64,000 nt of DNA from Piscinibacter sp. HJYY11 (GCF_016735515.1 NZ_JAERQZ010000001.1:1364001-1428000), one strand, 5' to 3'. Positions 40,156 through 50,921 are shown, counted from the first letter of the stretch. Notes: generated by a model not told the origin, from the letters alone. Made by a program: numbers and translations.

Positions 40156-40941
40156 TCAGAGGGTGTAGACCGCCGAGCTGAGGCCGGCCGACTTGATCTT
40201 GGTGGAAGCCTTCTCGGCCTCGTCGCGCGACGCGAACGGGCCGACGCGCACGCGGATCCGCTTGCCGGTGGAGGTCTCGACCACCTGGGTGTAGGTCTTG
40301 AGGCCAAGCTTCTCGACCTTCTGGCGCGCTTCGCGTGCCGCCGTGACTTCGGCGAAGGCCCCGACCTGCACGATGAAACGTCCATCGGCGGTCGCAGCTG
40401 GCTTGGACGCTGCTGGCTTGCCTTCCAGCAACGCCTGCGCACGCGCGCCTTCGGCAGCCGGCTTGGCTTCTGGCTTGGCTTCTGGCTTGGGTTCCGGCTT
40501 GGGTGTGGGCTTCGGCTCGGCGGCCGGCTTCGGCTCCACCGGCTTGGGCTCCGGCTTGACTTCAGGCGCAGGCGTGACGGGCACCGCAGAAGCGGCAGCC
40601 ACTTCGCGGCCCGCTTCCGCAGGGGTCTCGGTGACGACGGCCGAGGGCGGCGTTGCAGCGGGTGCCCTCGGAGCGGGCGTGGTGCGGACTGGCACAGTCG
40701 CAGGTGCACCGCCATCCCTGCGGGCGATCTCGATCGGCGTGTCGCCTGGCAGGGGCCTGGGCTGCGTCTCGAAGAGCAAGGGGAAGCCGATCACGCCCGC
40801 CGCGACCAGCACCACCGAGCCGACGAGGCGCTGCCGCGCACGGGTGCGGGCTTGTTGCACCGAATCGGCCGACTCGGGCAGACCCACCGGCCTCACGGCA
40901 GGATCGCCAGACTTGCGCTTCAGAAATGACAGCAGACCCAT
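40156..40941 (-). CDS. SPOR-domain (DedD-like) cell-division protein
   Basis: ATG 40941 gives 261 residues. One transmembrane helix (VGSVVLVAAGVIGFPLLF, about 38-56) anchors it in the inner membrane. A long Pro/Lys/Glu/Ala linker follows, with EPKP/EAKP repeats at about 125-170, and the SPOR domain occupies about 185-260 (FIVQVGAFAEVTAAREARQK, KRIRVRVGPFASRDEAE). SPOR domains bind peptidoglycan stripped of stem peptides at the septum. The position between folC and cvpA matches dedD in other proteobacteria. The repeat tract is low-complexity in DNA and may vary in length. Confidence 0.9.
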   Translation of the reverse strand: MGLLSFLKRKSGDPAVRPVGLPESADSVQQARTRARQRLVGSVVLVAAGVIGFPLLFETQPRPLPGDTPIEIARRDGGAPATVPVRTTPAPRAPAATPPSAVVTETPAEAGREVAAASAVPVTPAPEVKPEPKPVEPKPAAEPKPTPKPEPKPEAKPEAKPAAEGARAQALLEGKPAASKPAATADGRFIVQVGAFAEVTAAREARQKVEKLGLKTYTQVVETSTGKRIRVRVGPFASRDEAEKASTKIKSAGLSSAVYTL

Positions 40942-41010
40942 GCAGTGCTGGTTCGAAGTGGCTCGAGGACTGTCGAGCTTCGGGGCCCGCAAGGGCCTGA
41001 CGGATGCAGA

Positions 41011-42312
41011 TCAGCTGAGGTGCTTGGCAGACAACCGAGGCAGGCCATCTTTGAGCACGCCGCCCACGGTGTAGAACGAGCCGAAGGCCACGATTCTATC
41101 AGTGGGGTCCGCAGCAGCGACCGCGGCTCGAAGGGCTTCGGACGGGCTTGCATGCATCGACGTGGTGACCGGTCCTGGGCCTTTCAGCTGCAGCGCACGG
41201 TGCAGGTCGGCGAGCTGCTGCGCAGGCGCCGCGCGCGGGATCGGCAGGTCACAGAAGTACCAGTGATCCACCAGCGGCGCCATGCGCGTGAGGATGGCCG
41301 CCATGTCCTTGTCGGCCATCACACCGAAGACGGCATGGGTGCGAGGGAAGAAGCCCATCTGGTCGAGGTTCTCGAACAGCGCCCCGACGGCATGCGGGTT
41401 GTGGGCCACGTCGAGCACCAGCGTCGGCTGGCCAGGCACGATCTGGAAGCGGCCCGGCAACTCGAGCGTGGCCAGGCCGCTGCGAATCGCCTGAGCGTTG
41501 ATCGGCAGGCGATCCCGCAAGGCTTCAAACGCCGCGATCGCGCCCGATGCATTGAGCAGCTGGTTCGCACCGCGCAGCGCCGGGTACGCCAGGCCGCTGT
41601 AGCGACGGCCTCGGCCGGCCCAGCCCCACTGCTGCTTGTCGCCTGCGAAATTGAAATCGACGCCGATCTGCCAGAGGTCTGCGCCGATGCTCTTCGCGTG
41701 GTCGCCCACGCTGGCCGGCGGCACCGGGTCACTGAAGATCGCCGGCTTGCCCGGCCGCATGATCGCGGCCTTCTCGCGGCCGATGGCTTCGCGGTCGGGG
41801 CCGAGGTACTCCATGTGGTCGAGCGCAATGCTGGTGATGACGGCGCAGTCGGTGTCGATCACGTTGACCGTGTCGAGCCGGCCGCCGAGGCCGACTTCGA
41901 GGATCACCAAGTCGAGCTCGGCCATCGACAGCAGCCGGAAGATCGCGAGACTCGTGAACTCGAAATAGGTCAGCGGCATGTCACCGCGTGCCTTCTCCAC
42001 CGCCTCGAAGTGCGGCAGCAGATCGCCAGCCGACACCATCGACCCGTTGACGCGGCAGCGCTCTTCGAAGTGCACGAAGTGGGGCTTGATGTAGAGGCCC
42101 ACCTTGTAGCCGGCGTGGAGGCCGATTGACTCGATCATCGTGCAGGTCGAGCCCTTGCCGTTGGTGCCTGCCACGGTGATGACCGGCACCTTGAAATCGA
42201 GGTTCAGGCGGCGCTTCATCTCCTCGCTGCGCGCAAGGCCCATGTCGATGTTCTTGGGGTGCAGGCGCTCGCAGTGGTCCAGCCATTCGGCCAGCGTGGT
42301 GGGCAGGGTCAT
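41011..42312 (-). CDS. folC: Bifunctional dihydrofolate synthase/folylpolyglutamate synthase
   Basis: A 433-residue Mur-ligase-fold enzyme. The ATP loop is TVAGTNGKGSTCTMIE, and further hallmarks are LGGRLDTVNVIDTDCAVITS and the aminoacyl-binding domain with LVLDVAHNPHAV. It adds glutamate to dihydropteroate and to folates. It lies downstream of accD, from which it is separated by 69 bases that include a strong hairpin (42339-42360), so it may have partial transcript attenuation. It precedes the SPOR gene by 69 bases. Confidence 0.96.
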   Translation of the reverse strand: MTLPTTLAEWLDHCERLHPKNIDMGLARSEEMKRRLNLDFKVPVITVAGTNGKGSTCTMIESIGLHAGYKVGLYIKPHFVHFEERCRVNGSMVSAGDLLPHFEAVEKARGDMPLTYFEFTSLAIFRLLSMAELDLVILEVGLGGRLDTVNVIDTDCAVITSIALDHMEYLGPDREAIGREKAAIMRPGKPAIFSDPVPPASVGDHAKSIGADLWQIGVDFNFAGDKQQWGWAGRGRRYSGLAYPALRGANQLLNASGAIAAFEALRDRLPINAQAIRSGLATLELPGRFQIVPGQPTLVLDVAHNPHAVGALFENLDQMGFFPRTHAVFGVMADKDMAAILTRMAPLVDHWYFCDLPIPRAAPAQQLADLHRALQLKGPGPVTTSMHASPSEALRAAVAAADPTDRIVAFGSFYTVGGVLKDGLPRLSAKHLS

Positions 42313-42338
42313 GGGATTGAAGGAGGTTTGGAATGCAC

Positions 42339-42360
42339 AAGGGCGGCCGAGGCCGCCCTT
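42339..42360 (-). terminator. Hairpin between accD and folC
   Basis: AAGGGCGGCC (42339-42348) and GGCCGCCCTT (42351-42360) are perfect complements flanking two bases, a very stable stem. No T run follows on either strand, so it is a partial terminator, pause or processing site rather than a full intrinsic terminator. Confidence 0.5.
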
Positions 42361-42381
42361 GTCGCGTTGAGGCCGTGACGA

Positions 42382-43254
42382 TCAGGCCACCGCGTCCGCG
42401 CTTTGCCGCTGCAGCATGGCGATCGATTTCGCGATGACGGTGCGCAGCTCGCGACGGTCGACGATGGCGTCGATGGCACCGGTCTGCATCAGGAACTCGG
42501 CGCGCTGGAAACCTTCAGGCAGCTTCTCGCGCACGGTGTCGGCGATCACGCGCGGGCCGGCGAAGCCGATCAGCGCCTTGGGCTCGGCGATCACCATGTC
42601 GCCCATGAAGGCGAAGCTGGCCGACACGCCACCCATCGTCGGGTCGCACAGCACGCTGATGAAGGGCAGCTTGCTCTTCGACAGATGCGTGATGGCCGCA
42701 TTGGTCTTGGCCATCTGCATCAAGCTCAGCAGACCTTCCTGCATGCGGGCGCCGCCGGTGGCGGTGAAGCTGATGAAGGGCACCTTCTGCTCGACGGCCA
42801 TCTCGACGCCGCGCACGAAGCGCTCACCGACCACCGAGCCCATGGAGCCCCCCATGAAGTCGAACTCGAAGCAGGCTGCGACCACGGGGATGGTGTGCAG
42901 CGCGCCGCCCATCACCACGAGGGCATCGGTCTCGCCAGTGGCTTCCATGGCCTGCTTGATGCGATCGGGGTAGCGCTTGCTGTCCTTGAACTTGAGCGCA
43001 TCGACCGGCACGACCTCCTGGCCGATCTCGTAGCGGCCTTCGCCGTCGAGGAAGGCATTGAGGCGCGCACGTGCACCGATGCGGTGGTGGTGGGCGCACT
43101 TGGGGCAGACGTTGAGGTTCTGCTCGAGGTCGTTCTTGTAGAGCACCGTCTCGCAGGACGGGCACTTGATCCACAAGCCTTCGGGGACGGTGCGCCGCTC
43201 GGCCGGGTCGGTCTGCTGGATCTTCGGAGGCAGCAGTTTTTCAAGCCAACTCAT
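42382..43254 (-). CDS. accD: Acetyl-CoA carboxylase carboxyltransferase subunit beta
   Basis: ATG 43254 gives 290 residues. The zinc ribbon is Cys31, Cys34, Cys50 and Cys53 ([24 protein letters not shown]). The carboxyltransferase core contains [17 protein letters not shown] and [12 protein letters not shown]. With AccA it transfers carboxyl from biotin to acetyl-CoA in fatty-acid synthesis. Its start overlaps the trpA stop (ATGA), which couples fatty-acid and tryptophan genes, as is common in this lineage. Confidence 0.97.
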   Translation of the reverse strand: MSWLEKLLPPKIQQTDPAERRTVPEGLWIKCPSCETVLYKNDLEQNLNVCPKCAHHHRIGARARLNAFLDGEGRYEIGQEVVPVDALKFKDSKRYPDRIKQAMEATGETDALVVMGGALHTIPVVAACFEFDFMGGSMGSVVGERFVRGVEMAVEQKVPFISFTATGGARMQEGLLSLMQMAKTNAAITHLSKSKLPFISVLCDPTMGGVSASFAFMGDMVIAEPKALIGFAGPRVIADTVREKLPEGFQRAEFLMQTGAIDAIVDRRELRTVIAKSIAMLQRQSADAVA

Positions 43255-44078
43255 GCGGGAACTCCTTTCAGGGAATCGAGGGCCGCGCGGATCTCGGCGA
43301 TGAACGCCGCGCCGGCGGAAGCGACATTGTCGCGCGTTTGGGTTTCGAGCAGGCTCACGATGCGGGCGCCAATCACGACGGCATCCGAAACTGCGCCAAC
43401 AGCCTTGGCCGTCTCGGCATTCCGTATGCCGAAACCGACACCGACCGGCACCTTCACGTGGGCGCGGATGCGCGGCAGGTTGTCGGCCACCGACTGGGTG
43501 TCGATCGCGCCGGAGCCCGTCACGCCCTTGAGCGACACGTAGTAGACGAAGCCGGTGGCGACCCGGGCGACGTCCTTGATGCGCTGGTCGGTGGAGGTGG
43601 GCGCCAGCAGGAAGATCGGGTCGAGGTCTGCCGCTCGCATCTGCGTGGCAAAGGCCTCGCATTCTTCGGGCGGGTAGTCCACGACCAGCACGCCGTCGAC
43701 ACCGGCCGACTTGGCGTCGCGCACGAATGCCCCCTCGCCCGCGCGCTGGTCGTAGCGCTCGATCGGGTTGGCATAGCCCATCAGCACGATGGGCGTGGTG
43801 TCGTTGCTGCGGCGGAACTGGCGCACGAACTCGAGCACCTGCGGCATGCCGATGCCCTTGGCCAAGGCGCGCTCGCCGGCGGCCTGGATCACGGGGCCAT
43901 CGGCCATCGGGTCAGAGAAGGGCACGCCGAACTCGATCACGTCGGCGCCGGCCTTCGCCATCGCCAGCATGACCTCGACCGTTGCGTCGGGGTACGGATC
44001 GCCGGCCATCACGTAAGGAATCAGCGCCTTGCGGCCTTGCGCCTTAAGCGCTGCGAACACGGCCTGGATGCGGCTCAT
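43251..44078 (-). CDS. trpA: Tryptophan synthase alpha subunit
   Basis: ATG 44078 gives 275 residues. The catalytic acids are Glu49 and Asp60 ([16 protein letters not shown]), the same positions as in E. coli, and the phosphate-binding segment [14 protein letters not shown] is present. It releases glyceraldehyde 3-phosphate from indole-glycerol phosphate and channels indole to TrpB. It overlaps trpB by one base (TGATG) and accD by four. It lacks the DNA methyltransferase gene sometimes inserted between trpB and trpA in relatives. Confidence 0.97.
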   Translation of the reverse strand: MSRIQAVFAALKAQGRKALIPYVMAGDPYPDATVEVMLAMAKAGADVIEFGVPFSDPMADGPVIQAAGERALAKGIGMPQVLEFVRQFRRSNDTTPIVLMGYANPIERYDQRAGEGAFVRDAKSAGVDGVLVVDYPPEECEAFATQMRAADLDPIFLLAPTSTDQRIKDVARVATGFVYYVSLKGVTGSGAIDTQSVADNLPRIRAHVKVPVGVGFGIRNAETAKAVGAVSDAVVIGARIVSLLETQTRDNVASAGAAFIAEIRAALDSLKGVPA

Positions 44079-45322
44079 CACCTGGCCCCCTTCACCGTGC
44101 GGCCGGCCTGCGAGGGGCGGTCGAAGTATTCGGCGCCGGAGAGGTCGGCCACGGTGCCGATGTCCTTGTCGCCACGCCCGGAGAGGTTGACGAGGAGGTG
44201 CTGGTCGGGCTTCATCGTCGGGGCCATCTTGATGGCTTGCGCAACGGCATGCGAAGACTCGAGCGCCGGGATGATGCCCTCGGTGCGGCACAGGCGGTGG
44301 AAGGCGGCGAGCGCCTCGTCGTCGGTGATGCCGACGTATTCGGCGCGACCGATGTCCTTCAGGTACGCGTGCTCGGGGCCGACGCCGGGGTAGTCGAGGC
44401 CGGCCGAGATGGAATGCGTCTCGGTGATCTGGCCGTTGTCGTCCTGCAGCAGGTAGGTGCGGTTGCCGTGCAGCACGCCGGGCGAGCCCTTGCTGAGGCT
44501 GGCCGAGTGCTTGCCCGATTCGAGCCCCTGCCCTGCGGCTTCAACGCCGATCAGGCGCGTCTTCTCGTGCTGGATGTACGGGTAGAAGATGCCCATCGCG
44601 TTCGAGCCCCCGCCCACCGCGGCGATCACCGCATCGGGCTGGCGGCCGATCTGCTCGGGCATCTGCAGCAGGCACTCGTCACCAATGACGCGCTGGAAGT
44701 CGCGCACCATCGCCGGATACGGGTGCGGGCCGGCCACGGTGCCGATGATGTAGAAGGTGTTCTCGATGTGCGTGACCCAGTCGCGCATCGCTTCATTGAG
44801 CGCGTCCTTCAGCGTCTTGGAGCCGCTCTCCACCGGCACCACCCGCGCGCCCAGCAAGTGCATGCGGTAGACGTTCGGCGACTGGCGCTTCACGTCTTCG
44901 CTGCCCATGTAGACCACGCACTCCATGCCGTAGCGGGCACAGACGGTGGCCGTGGCCACACCGTGCTGCCCGGCGCCGGTTTCAGCGATCACACGCGGCT
45001 TGCCCATGCGCTTGGCGAGAAGCGCCTGGCCGATGGTGTTGTTCACCTTGTGCGCGCCGGTGTGGTTCAGGTCTTCGCGCTTCAGGTGGATCTGCGCGCC
45101 GCCCAGCTCGCGGCTCAGGCGGGCCGCGTGGTAGACAGGGCTCGGACGGCCGACGAAATGCTTGAGCTCGTGCTCGAACTCGGCGATGAACGCAGGGTCT
45201 TTGCGCGCCGTCTCATAGGCGGCATTGAGCTCGTCGAGGGCGTGGATCAGGGTTTCGGCGACGAAAGTGCCGCCATACGGCCCGAAGTGCCCGCGGGCGT
45301 CGGGCTGCTGGTAGTTCAACAT
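44078..45322 (-). CDS. trpB: Tryptophan synthase beta subunit
   Basis: ATG 45322 gives 414 residues. The pyridoxal-phosphate lysine is Lys92 ([14 protein letters not shown]), and the phosphate-binding motif is [10 protein letters not shown]. It condenses indole with serine to make tryptophan. The start is 14 bases after the trpF stop. The gene order trpF-trpB-trpA-accD is maintained with overlaps, consistent with one transcript. Confidence 0.97.
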   Translation of the reverse strand: MLNYQQPDARGHFGPYGGTFVAETLIHALDELNAAYETARKDPAFIAEFEHELKHFVGRPSPVYHAARLSRELGGAQIHLKREDLNHTGAHKVNNTIGQALLAKRMGKPRVIAETGAGQHGVATATVCARYGMECVVYMGSEDVKRQSPNVYRMHLLGARVVPVESGSKTLKDALNEAMRDWVTHIENTFYIIGTVAGPHPYPAMVRDFQRVIGDECLLQMPEQIGRQPDAVIAAVGGGSNAMGIFYPYIQHEKTRLIGVEAAGQGLESGKHSASLSKGSPGVLHGNRTYLLQDDNGQITETHSISAGLDYPGVGPEHAYLKDIGRAEYVGITDDEALAAFHRLCRTEGIIPALESSHAVAQAIKMAPTMKPDQHLLVNLSGRGDKDIGTVADLSGAEYFDRPSQAGRTVKGAR

Positions 45323-45336
45323 GGTTGTCTCGCTTT

Positions 45337-45984
45337 TCAGGTGGCTGAGTCTGCGATGCGCGCATCCGCGTCGCGGACGGCCTCGCAAAACCGGCGGATG
45401 GCTGCGGCATCCTTGATGCCTTTGGCAGCCTCGACGCCGGAACTGACGTCAACGGCCGAGGGCCGTACCTGAAGAATCCCTTGGGTCACATTTCCGGCAT
45501 GCAACCCACCAGACAAAACGACTGGACGGGGCACGTTTGTGGGAATCTGAGACCAATCGAAGACCTTTCCGCTGCCACCATAACCCTCGACATGCGCGTC
45601 GAGCAACAGGCCCTGGGCATGGGGATACTGGTGCGCGAAGTCTAGCAAATCGAACCCTGGCGCCATGCGTGCGGCCCGCAGGAAAGGCCTGCCAGCCTCG
45701 CGGCATTGGCCAGGCGTTTCGTCGCCGTGGAACTGGAGCATCGCATCCGGGAGGGCCTCGACCACACCCGCCAGTTCACCGGGCGAAGCATTGACGAGCA
45801 ACACGACCGGTGTGACGAAGGGAGGCAGCCGACTGGCCAGCGCCGCCGCGCGGTCGACCGTCACATGCCGCGGGCTCTTTGGATACAGCACGAAGCCGAC
45901 GGCATCGGCGCCGGCTTCGACGGCTGCGTCGAGGTCGGCTTCGCGGGTCAGGCCGCAGATCTTGATTCGGGTGCGGGTGCTCAT
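45337..45984 (-). CDS. trpF: Phosphoribosylanthranilate isomerase
   Basis: ATG 45984 gives 215 residues, a single-domain TIM barrel. The catalytic cysteine is Cys10 (RIKICGLT), with [19 protein letters not shown] and SGGLHAGNV forming the catalytic Asp and phosphate site. It isomerises phosphoribosylanthranilate in tryptophan synthesis. It is separated from truA by seven bases. As in most betaproteobacteria it is not fused to trpC. Confidence 0.96.
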   Translation of the reverse strand: MSTRTRIKICGLTREADLDAAVEAGADAVGFVLYPKSPRHVTVDRAAALASRLPPFVTPVVLLVNASPGELAGVVEALPDAMLQFHGDETPGQCREAGRPFLRAARMAPGFDLLDFAHQYPHAQGLLLDAHVEGYGGSGKVFDWSQIPTNVPRPVVLSGGLHAGNVTQGILQVRPSAVDVSSGVEAAKGIKDAAAIRRFCEAVRDADARIADSAT

Positions 45985-45991
45985 GCGTGGC

Positions 45992-46780
45992 TCATGCGTG
46001 GGGAAGCCAGTCGATCGCCGGCGTGTGGGCCGGCAGGTCCAGGCTGGCATCGTAGTACGGCCCGACAAAGTAGAGCCCTGCCGCCGCAAAGGTCGGCGCC
46101 GCGGCATCGCGCGAGCGTGCCGCCAGCACCTCCCGCATCCAGTCTGCCGGCCGCTGCCCGCTGCCGATCGCGACCAGGCAACCCATCATGTTGCGGACCA
46201 TGTGGTGGAGGAATGCCGAGCCGTCGAAGTCGAAGCGCCAGTAGGCGCCGTGGCGGGCGATGGTGATGGCGCGCAATTCCTTGACGGGAGATGCCGCCTG
46301 GCACTCGGCCGAGCGGAAGCTGCTGAAGTCGTGCTCGCCGAGCAGGACCTGGGCAGCGTCACGCATCGGCTCGGCCTGCAAGGCGCGGAACACCCAACCT
46401 GCAGCGCCCTGCTCGATGGCCGGCCGGACGGGTGATTCGAGCAACACATAGGTGTAGCGGCGCCCGCGTGCACTGTTGCGAGCATGAAAGCTGTCGTCGA
46501 CCTCGCGGCACCACTGCACGGCGATGTCAGGCGGCAGGTAGCGGTTGGTCCCTCGGACCCAGGAGAACGGCTCGCGCTCGACCGGCGCGTCGAGGTGCAC
46601 GACCTGGTTGAGCCCGTGAACACCCGCATCGGTGCGGCCTGCACACAACGTGCGAATCGGCACGGCCGCGAAATGCGACAGCGCCGATTCAAGATGGTCC
46701 TGCACCGTGTTGCCACCGGGCTGGCTCTGCCAGCCCGCGTAGGCCTGACCCCGGTATGCGATTCCCAGGGCCAGCCTCAT
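45992..46780 (-). CDS. truA: tRNA pseudouridine(38-40) synthase
   Basis: A 262-residue enzyme that converts U38-U40 of tRNA anticodon arms to pseudouridine. The catalytic residue is Asp51 (CAGRTDAGVHG); MRLALGIAYRGQAYAGWQSQ and HHMVRNMMGCLVAIG are further hallmarks. It is adjacent to trpF, an arrangement typical of proteobacteria, and follows fimV by 46 bases. Confidence 0.96.
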   Translation of the reverse strand: MRLALGIAYRGQAYAGWQSQPGGNTVQDHLESALSHFAAVPIRTLCAGRTDAGVHGLNQVVHLDAPVEREPFSWVRGTNRYLPPDIAVQWCREVDDSFHARNSARGRRYTYVLLESPVRPAIEQGAAGWVFRALQAEPMRDAAQVLLGEHDFSSFRSAECQAASPVKELRAITIARHGAYWRFDFDGSAFLHHMVRNMMGCLVAIGSGQRPADWMREVLAARSRDAAAPTFAAAGLYFVGPYYDASLDLPAHTPAIDWLPHA

Positions 46781-46826
46781 GTCACGCCTGTGCGCCGCCG
46801 ATCAGCGGCGCGTACTGCCAATGCGG

Positions 46827-49541
46827 TCAACCCAGCTCGTTGAGCATGGCCTGGGCGCGGTTCTTCACCGCGCCACTCGACTTGGCCACCACTTCCTGCA
46901 GCAGGTCTCGCGCGCCTTCCATGTCGCCGATCTGGCGGAATTCCTCCGCCAGCTCGAGCTTGCGGGCGATCGGATCGGCTCCGTCGTCGACCGGCTCGCC
47001 CAGGTCGATGGTGCCGAAGTCGTCGGCTGCAGGCGGCGCGGCCTTGGGTTGGGCGATCGTGCTCTCGTCGCCGAGGTCCAGCGAGATGTTGCCGAGGTCG
47101 AAGTCCATGGACTGCGAGACAGGTGCCGGAGCGGGCGCGGGCACCGGCGGCAGGTTGAAGCTCATGGCGTCGAAGGCCGGAGCCGCCACCGGGGTGGGCG
47201 GAGGCACGGGCACCGGCTGGGTCCGCTCGTCGAGGCGGACGGCAGGTGCAGGCGCGGCATCGGTTGCACCGCCGAGGTCGAGGTCGAGGTCGAGACCACC
47301 GCCGCCGGTGGTGTCAAAGCCGCTGCCCGAGTTGCCGCTGGCGCCGAACTCCGACGGCGACGGCAGCACCGATTGCGGCATCGTGCTCGCACCCAGCAGC
47401 TCAGCCGCCGGGCGGCCCTCCCCTTCGACCGTGGCCGGCTTGCCACCCGGCTGGTACAGCGGGTTCTCGGGGTCGATCTGCAGGCCGATTTCCTGCGCCT
47501 TCGCCCAGTCTTCGCCCTGGCCGCCGGTCAGGCCATACAGCTGGGTGGCCAGGAGCTCGAAGCCCTTGGTGTCGCGGCGCTTGGCGTAGACCTCCAGCAG
47601 CTTGGTCCGGATGGCGAGACGCTCGGGGCTCGCGCGCATCGCTTCCTTGAGGATTTCCTCGGCCTGCAGGTCGCGGCCATAGGCGAGGTACACGTCGGCT
47701 TCCGCCACGGGGTCGACATCGCCAATGGCGTCGAGCTGGCTCAGCGAGTAACTCATCGACGACGAGGTGCCGCCGGCATCACGCGTGTCGATGCGCTGGC
47801 CACCGCTGGCGCCGAAGAACGAGTCGGGCTGCAGGCGGCTCTCGAGGAACGAGGTTTCGCCACTGTCCTTCTTCGCACGCTTGGTGAAGCGGTAGATGCC
47901 GAAGCCTGCTAGCAGCGCGATCAGCGCGGCGCCAGCCGCGAGCACGAGCGGGTTGTCTTCCAGCAGCGAGGCAAACAGGCCCGGCGGCTCGGCCGCTGGG
48001 GCGGCTGCGACCGGCGGACGCTGAGCGGGACTTGGCGCTGCGACCATCGGTGCGCTGGCTGCTGCGACGCTCGCAGCCGACGCGGCAGCAACCACGGCCG
48101 GTGCAGACGCCACTGCCGGAACAGAGGCCGGCGCAGACGCAGGCGCTGCGGCCACCACGGGAGCCGGCGCCGGAGGCGGCGGGGGCGGCGCCACCGGGGG
48201 AGGAGGCGGAGGTGGGGGCGGAGGCGGCGGAGGGGGAGGCGGCGGCGGTGGGGGCGGCGGAGCCACCGGCTTGGCCGGTGCCACAGGCGGTGTCGGCACG
48301 GTGACCGGCGGCTTCACCGCAGGCGCTTGTGCCGTCGTCGTCGGAGCCGGCGCAGCGGCCCTGCCACCGGCTGCCGCCGAGGCGCCGGAGAGCTTCTTCA
48401 ACTCTTCGACGTTCTTCGAGAGCTCGGCCACACGAGCGCTGGCCTCCTTCTTCTCCCGCTCTCTCGACAGACGGTCTTCAGGGGCGGAAGCCCTGCCCGA
48501 AGCGGAGCCCTTGCTCAAGGTGAGCTTGTCGGGCGCGGGGGCAGCAGACGCCTTGCGGTCTTCAACCGACGACTCGACCTTGCCACCCGCCTGACGCGAC
48601 GGCGCGTCGGCCGGCGCCGCGGGCGCCGCAGACGCGAGGCGCTGGCGATAGGTGCCGAAATCGGCGCTTTGCGCCTGGATGAGCTGGCGCGCCTCGGCGG
48701 GCGTGATCGCCTTGGCGGAGTCCGCCGACGGCACGCTCAGCACCACGCCCGACTTCAGCCGGTTCATGTTGCTGTTGACGAACGCATCGGGGTTGGCCTG
48801 GTACAACGAAGCCAGCATCTGGTCGAGCGAAACGCCGGGGCGCTGGGTGCGGCCGGCGATGCGCGAGAGCGTGTCGCCTGGCTTCACCTTGTATTCATCG
48901 GCGCCCACGGCATCACCGGAGGGCGCTGCCGACGGCGCACGCGTGACAGCGGGCTTGCGGGGCTCGGCAGGCTCAGCCGATGGGGCGGCAGCACGCGTCG
49001 AGGGGGCCGGCGAGGTGCGGCGGACGGGCTCGGACGAAGGCGCAGAGGCCGGCGCTGCAGGCGCCGGGGTCATCACCGGCGAGGTGGTGGGTGCTGGCGG
49101 CACCGGTGCGGCCGCGACGCGCGTCGACGGCGGGTCCATCAGCAAGGTGTATTCGCGGACCAGGCGGCCGGTGGACCAGGTGAGCTCGAGGATCACGTCC
49201 ACGAAGGGCTCTTGCACCGCGCGGTCGCTCGACAGCACCAGCACCTGACGCCCGTCGGGACGGCGCTGAAGCACGACCTGCGTGCCCGGGAGCACCGAGT
49301 TGTAGTCGACGCCAGCGGCGCGGTACGACTCGGGAGGTGCGACGCGGACGTTGAAGTTCGACGCCTCCTCTGGCGTGAGGCTGGTGACCTCGATTTCCGC
49401 CTTCAAGGTTTCGCCCAACGACGACTGCACGTTCAGGCGCCCCAGGCCGAGCGCTTGCGCGTTCGAGGCGATGAGGCACATGGCGGCGAATGCCGCTCCG
49501 GTCAGAGCGAATCGCCCTGTGTACAGCGAGTTTCTTTTCAA
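46827..49541 (-). CDS. fimV: FimV-family polar scaffold protein with long polyproline tract
   Basis: A large inner-membrane protein of 904 residues from TTG 49541, chosen because GGGAG stands five bases ahead; a TTG at 49553 is the alternative. The signal sequence ends near NAQA (LGLGRLNVQSSLGETL follows). Other features are a LysM peptidoglycan-binding domain (YKVKPGDTLSRIAGRTQ), coiled coil near SARVAELSKNVEELKKLSG, a tract of 22 prolines, one transmembrane helix (LVLAAGAALIALLAGFGIYR), and a C-terminal TPR-type FimV domain. FimV organises the cell pole and twitching motility in Pseudomonas. Confidence 0.92.
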   Translation of the reverse strand: MKRNSLYTGRFALTGAAFAAMCLIASNAQALGLGRLNVQSSLGETLKAEIEVTSLTPEEASNFNVRVAPPESYRAAGVDYNSVLPGTQVVLQRRPDGRQVLVLSSDRAVQEPFVDVILELTWSTGRLVREYTLLMDPPSTRVAAAPVPPAPTTSPVMTPAPAAPASAPSSEPVRRTSPAPSTRAAAPSAEPAEPRKPAVTRAPSAAPSGDAVGADEYKVKPGDTLSRIAGRTQRPGVSLDQMLASLYQANPDAFVNSNMNRLKSGVVLSVPSADSAKAITPAEARQLIQAQSADFGTYRQRLASAAPAAPADAPSRQAGGKVESSVEDRKASAAPAPDKLTLSKGSASGRASAPEDRLSREREKKEASARVAELSKNVEELKKLSGASAAAGGRAAAPAPTTTAQAPAVKPPVTVPTPPVAPAKPVAPPPPPPPPPPPPPPPPPPPPPPVAPPPPPPAPAPVVAAAPASAPASVPAVASAPAVVAAASAASVAAASAPMVAAPSPAQRPPVAAAPAAEPPGLFASLLEDNPLVLAAGAALIALLAGFGIYRFTKRAKKDSGETSFLESRLQPDSFFGASGGQRIDTRDAGGTSSSMSYSLSQLDAIGDVDPVAEADVYLAYGRDLQAEEILKEAMRASPERLAIRTKLLEVYAKRRDTKGFELLATQLYGLTGGQGEDWAKAQEIGLQIDPENPLYQPGGKPATVEGEGRPAAELLGASTMPQSVLPSPSEFGASGNSGSGFDTTGGGGLDLDLDLGGATDAAPAPAVRLDERTQPVPVPPPTPVAAPAFDAMSFNLPPVPAPAPAPVSQSMDFDLGNISLDLGDESTIAQPKAAPPAADDFGTIDLGEPVDDGADPIARKLELAEEFRQIGDMEGARDLLQEVVAKSSGAVKNRAQAMLNELG

Positions 49542-49787
49542 GGCGTCTCCCAATAGGAAGGGGGTGGAACCGAGCGAGCCCCACTGCTTTCGGAGTTGTT
49601 GTTGACGCGAGCCACGGGCTTTCTGGGCGCTTTCAACCGGTAAAGGTAGAAATCACAATAACATCAACGAGATACAAAGACAAGCTCATGCTTTGCCTGA
49701 CGTTCGCCGGCAAAGCCGTTCAAAGGGTTCTGGAGCAGGCCCCTGTGGCGGTTCCACAACGCGGCACAGGAGCCTGGTTTCATCGCG

Positions 49788-50921
49788 TCACGCGTCGAGC
49801 AGGATGCGCAGCATGCGGCGCAGCGGCTCGGCCGCGCCCCACAGCAGCTGGTCACCGATGGTGAAGGCGCCGAGGTATTCCGGGCCCATCGCCAGCTTGC
49901 GCACACGCCCGACCGGGATGGTCATCGTGCCGGTCACCGACACCGGCGTCAGGTCGCGCAGGGTGTCTTCTCGGGTGTTGGGCACGAACTTCACCCAGGC
50001 GTTGTCGTTGCGGATCATGGCTTCCACGTCCGCCAGCGGCACGTCCTTCTTGAGCTTGAAGGTCAGCGCCTGGCTGTGGCAGCGCATCGCGCCCACGCGC
50101 ACGCAGAAGCCGTCGACCGGCACCGCGGGCGTGCCGAAGCCTTCGCCCATGCCCATGATCTTGTTGGTCTCGGCCATGCCCTTCCACTCTTCCTTGGACA
50201 TGCCGTTGCCCAGGTCCTTGTCGATCCAGGGAATCAGGCTGCCACCCAGCGGCACACCGAAATTGGCCGTCTCGGCTTCGGTCAGGCTGCGCTGCTTCGC
50301 GATGACCTTGCGGTCGATCTCGAGGATGGCGCTCTTCGGGTCGTCGAGCAGGGCCTTCACCTCGGCGTTGAGCGTGCCGTACTGCGTGAGCAGCTCGCGC
50401 ATGTGCTGGGCACCACCGCCGGACGCCGCCTGGTAGGTCTGGGTGCTCATCCACTCGACGAGGCCGGCCTTGTACAGCGCGCCCACGCCCATCAGCATGC
50501 AGCTCACGGTGCAGTTGCCGCCGATCCAGTTCCTGCCGCCCTTGGCGAGCGCGTTCTTGATCACCGGCATGTTGACCGGGTCGAGGATGATGATCGCATC
50601 GTCCTTCATGCGCAGCGTGGAGGCGGCGTCGATCCAGTGGCCGTTCCATCCGGCGGCGCGCAGCTTGGGGAACACCTCGGTGGTGTAGTCGCCGCCCTGG
50701 GCGGTGATGATGATGTCGCAGCGCTTGAGCGCGTCGATGTCGAAACCATCCTTCAACGTGGTCTCGTTCTTCGCCTGTGCGGGCGCCTTGCCGCCAACGT
50801 TGCTGGTGCTGAAGAACACCGGCTCGATCAGCGCGAAGTCGTTCTCCGCCTGCATGCGGTCCATCAGGACCGAACCCACCATGCCTCGCCAGCCCACCAG
50901 GCCGACCAATCTCGTAGCCAT
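49788..50921 (-). CDS. asd: Aspartate-semialdehyde dehydrogenase
   Basis: ATG 50921 gives 377 residues. The NADP-binding start is [15 protein letters not shown] and the catalytic cysteine is Cys137 ([12 protein letters not shown]). It reduces aspartyl phosphate to aspartate semialdehyde for lysine, threonine, methionine and diaminopimelate. It follows leuB by 53 bases. About 245 bases without a gene lie between it and fimV, probably containing the fimV promoter. Confidence 0.97.
   Translation of the reverse strand: MATRLVGLVGWRGMVGSVLMDRMQAENDFALIEPVFFSTSNVGGKAPAQAKNETTLKDGFDIDALKRCDIIITAQGGDYTTEVFPKLRAAGWNGHWIDAASTLRMKDDAIIILDPVNMPVIKNALAKGGRNWIGGNCTVSCMLMGVGALYKAGLVEWMSTQTYQAASGGGAQHMRELLTQYGTLNAEVKALLDDPKSAILEIDRKVIAKQRSLTEAETANFGVPLGGSLIPWIDKDLGNGMSKEEWKGMAETNKIMGMGEGFGTPAVPVDGFCVRVGAMRCHSQALTFKLKKDVPLADVEAMIRNDNAWVKFVPNTREDTLRDLTPVSVTGTMTIPVGRVRKLAMGPEYLGAFTIGDQLLWGAAEPLRRMLRILLDA

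Noticed and set aside
40500..40620. Possible CRISPR-like or tandem-repeat array in the SPOR gene
   Set aside because: The short repeats are codon-level EPKP/EAKP linker repeats with no spacers, so they are coding low complexity.
48160..48290. Gly-rich plus-strand product from the GGN tract
   Set aside because: This is the complement of the FimV polyproline stretch; no plus-strand gene is supported.
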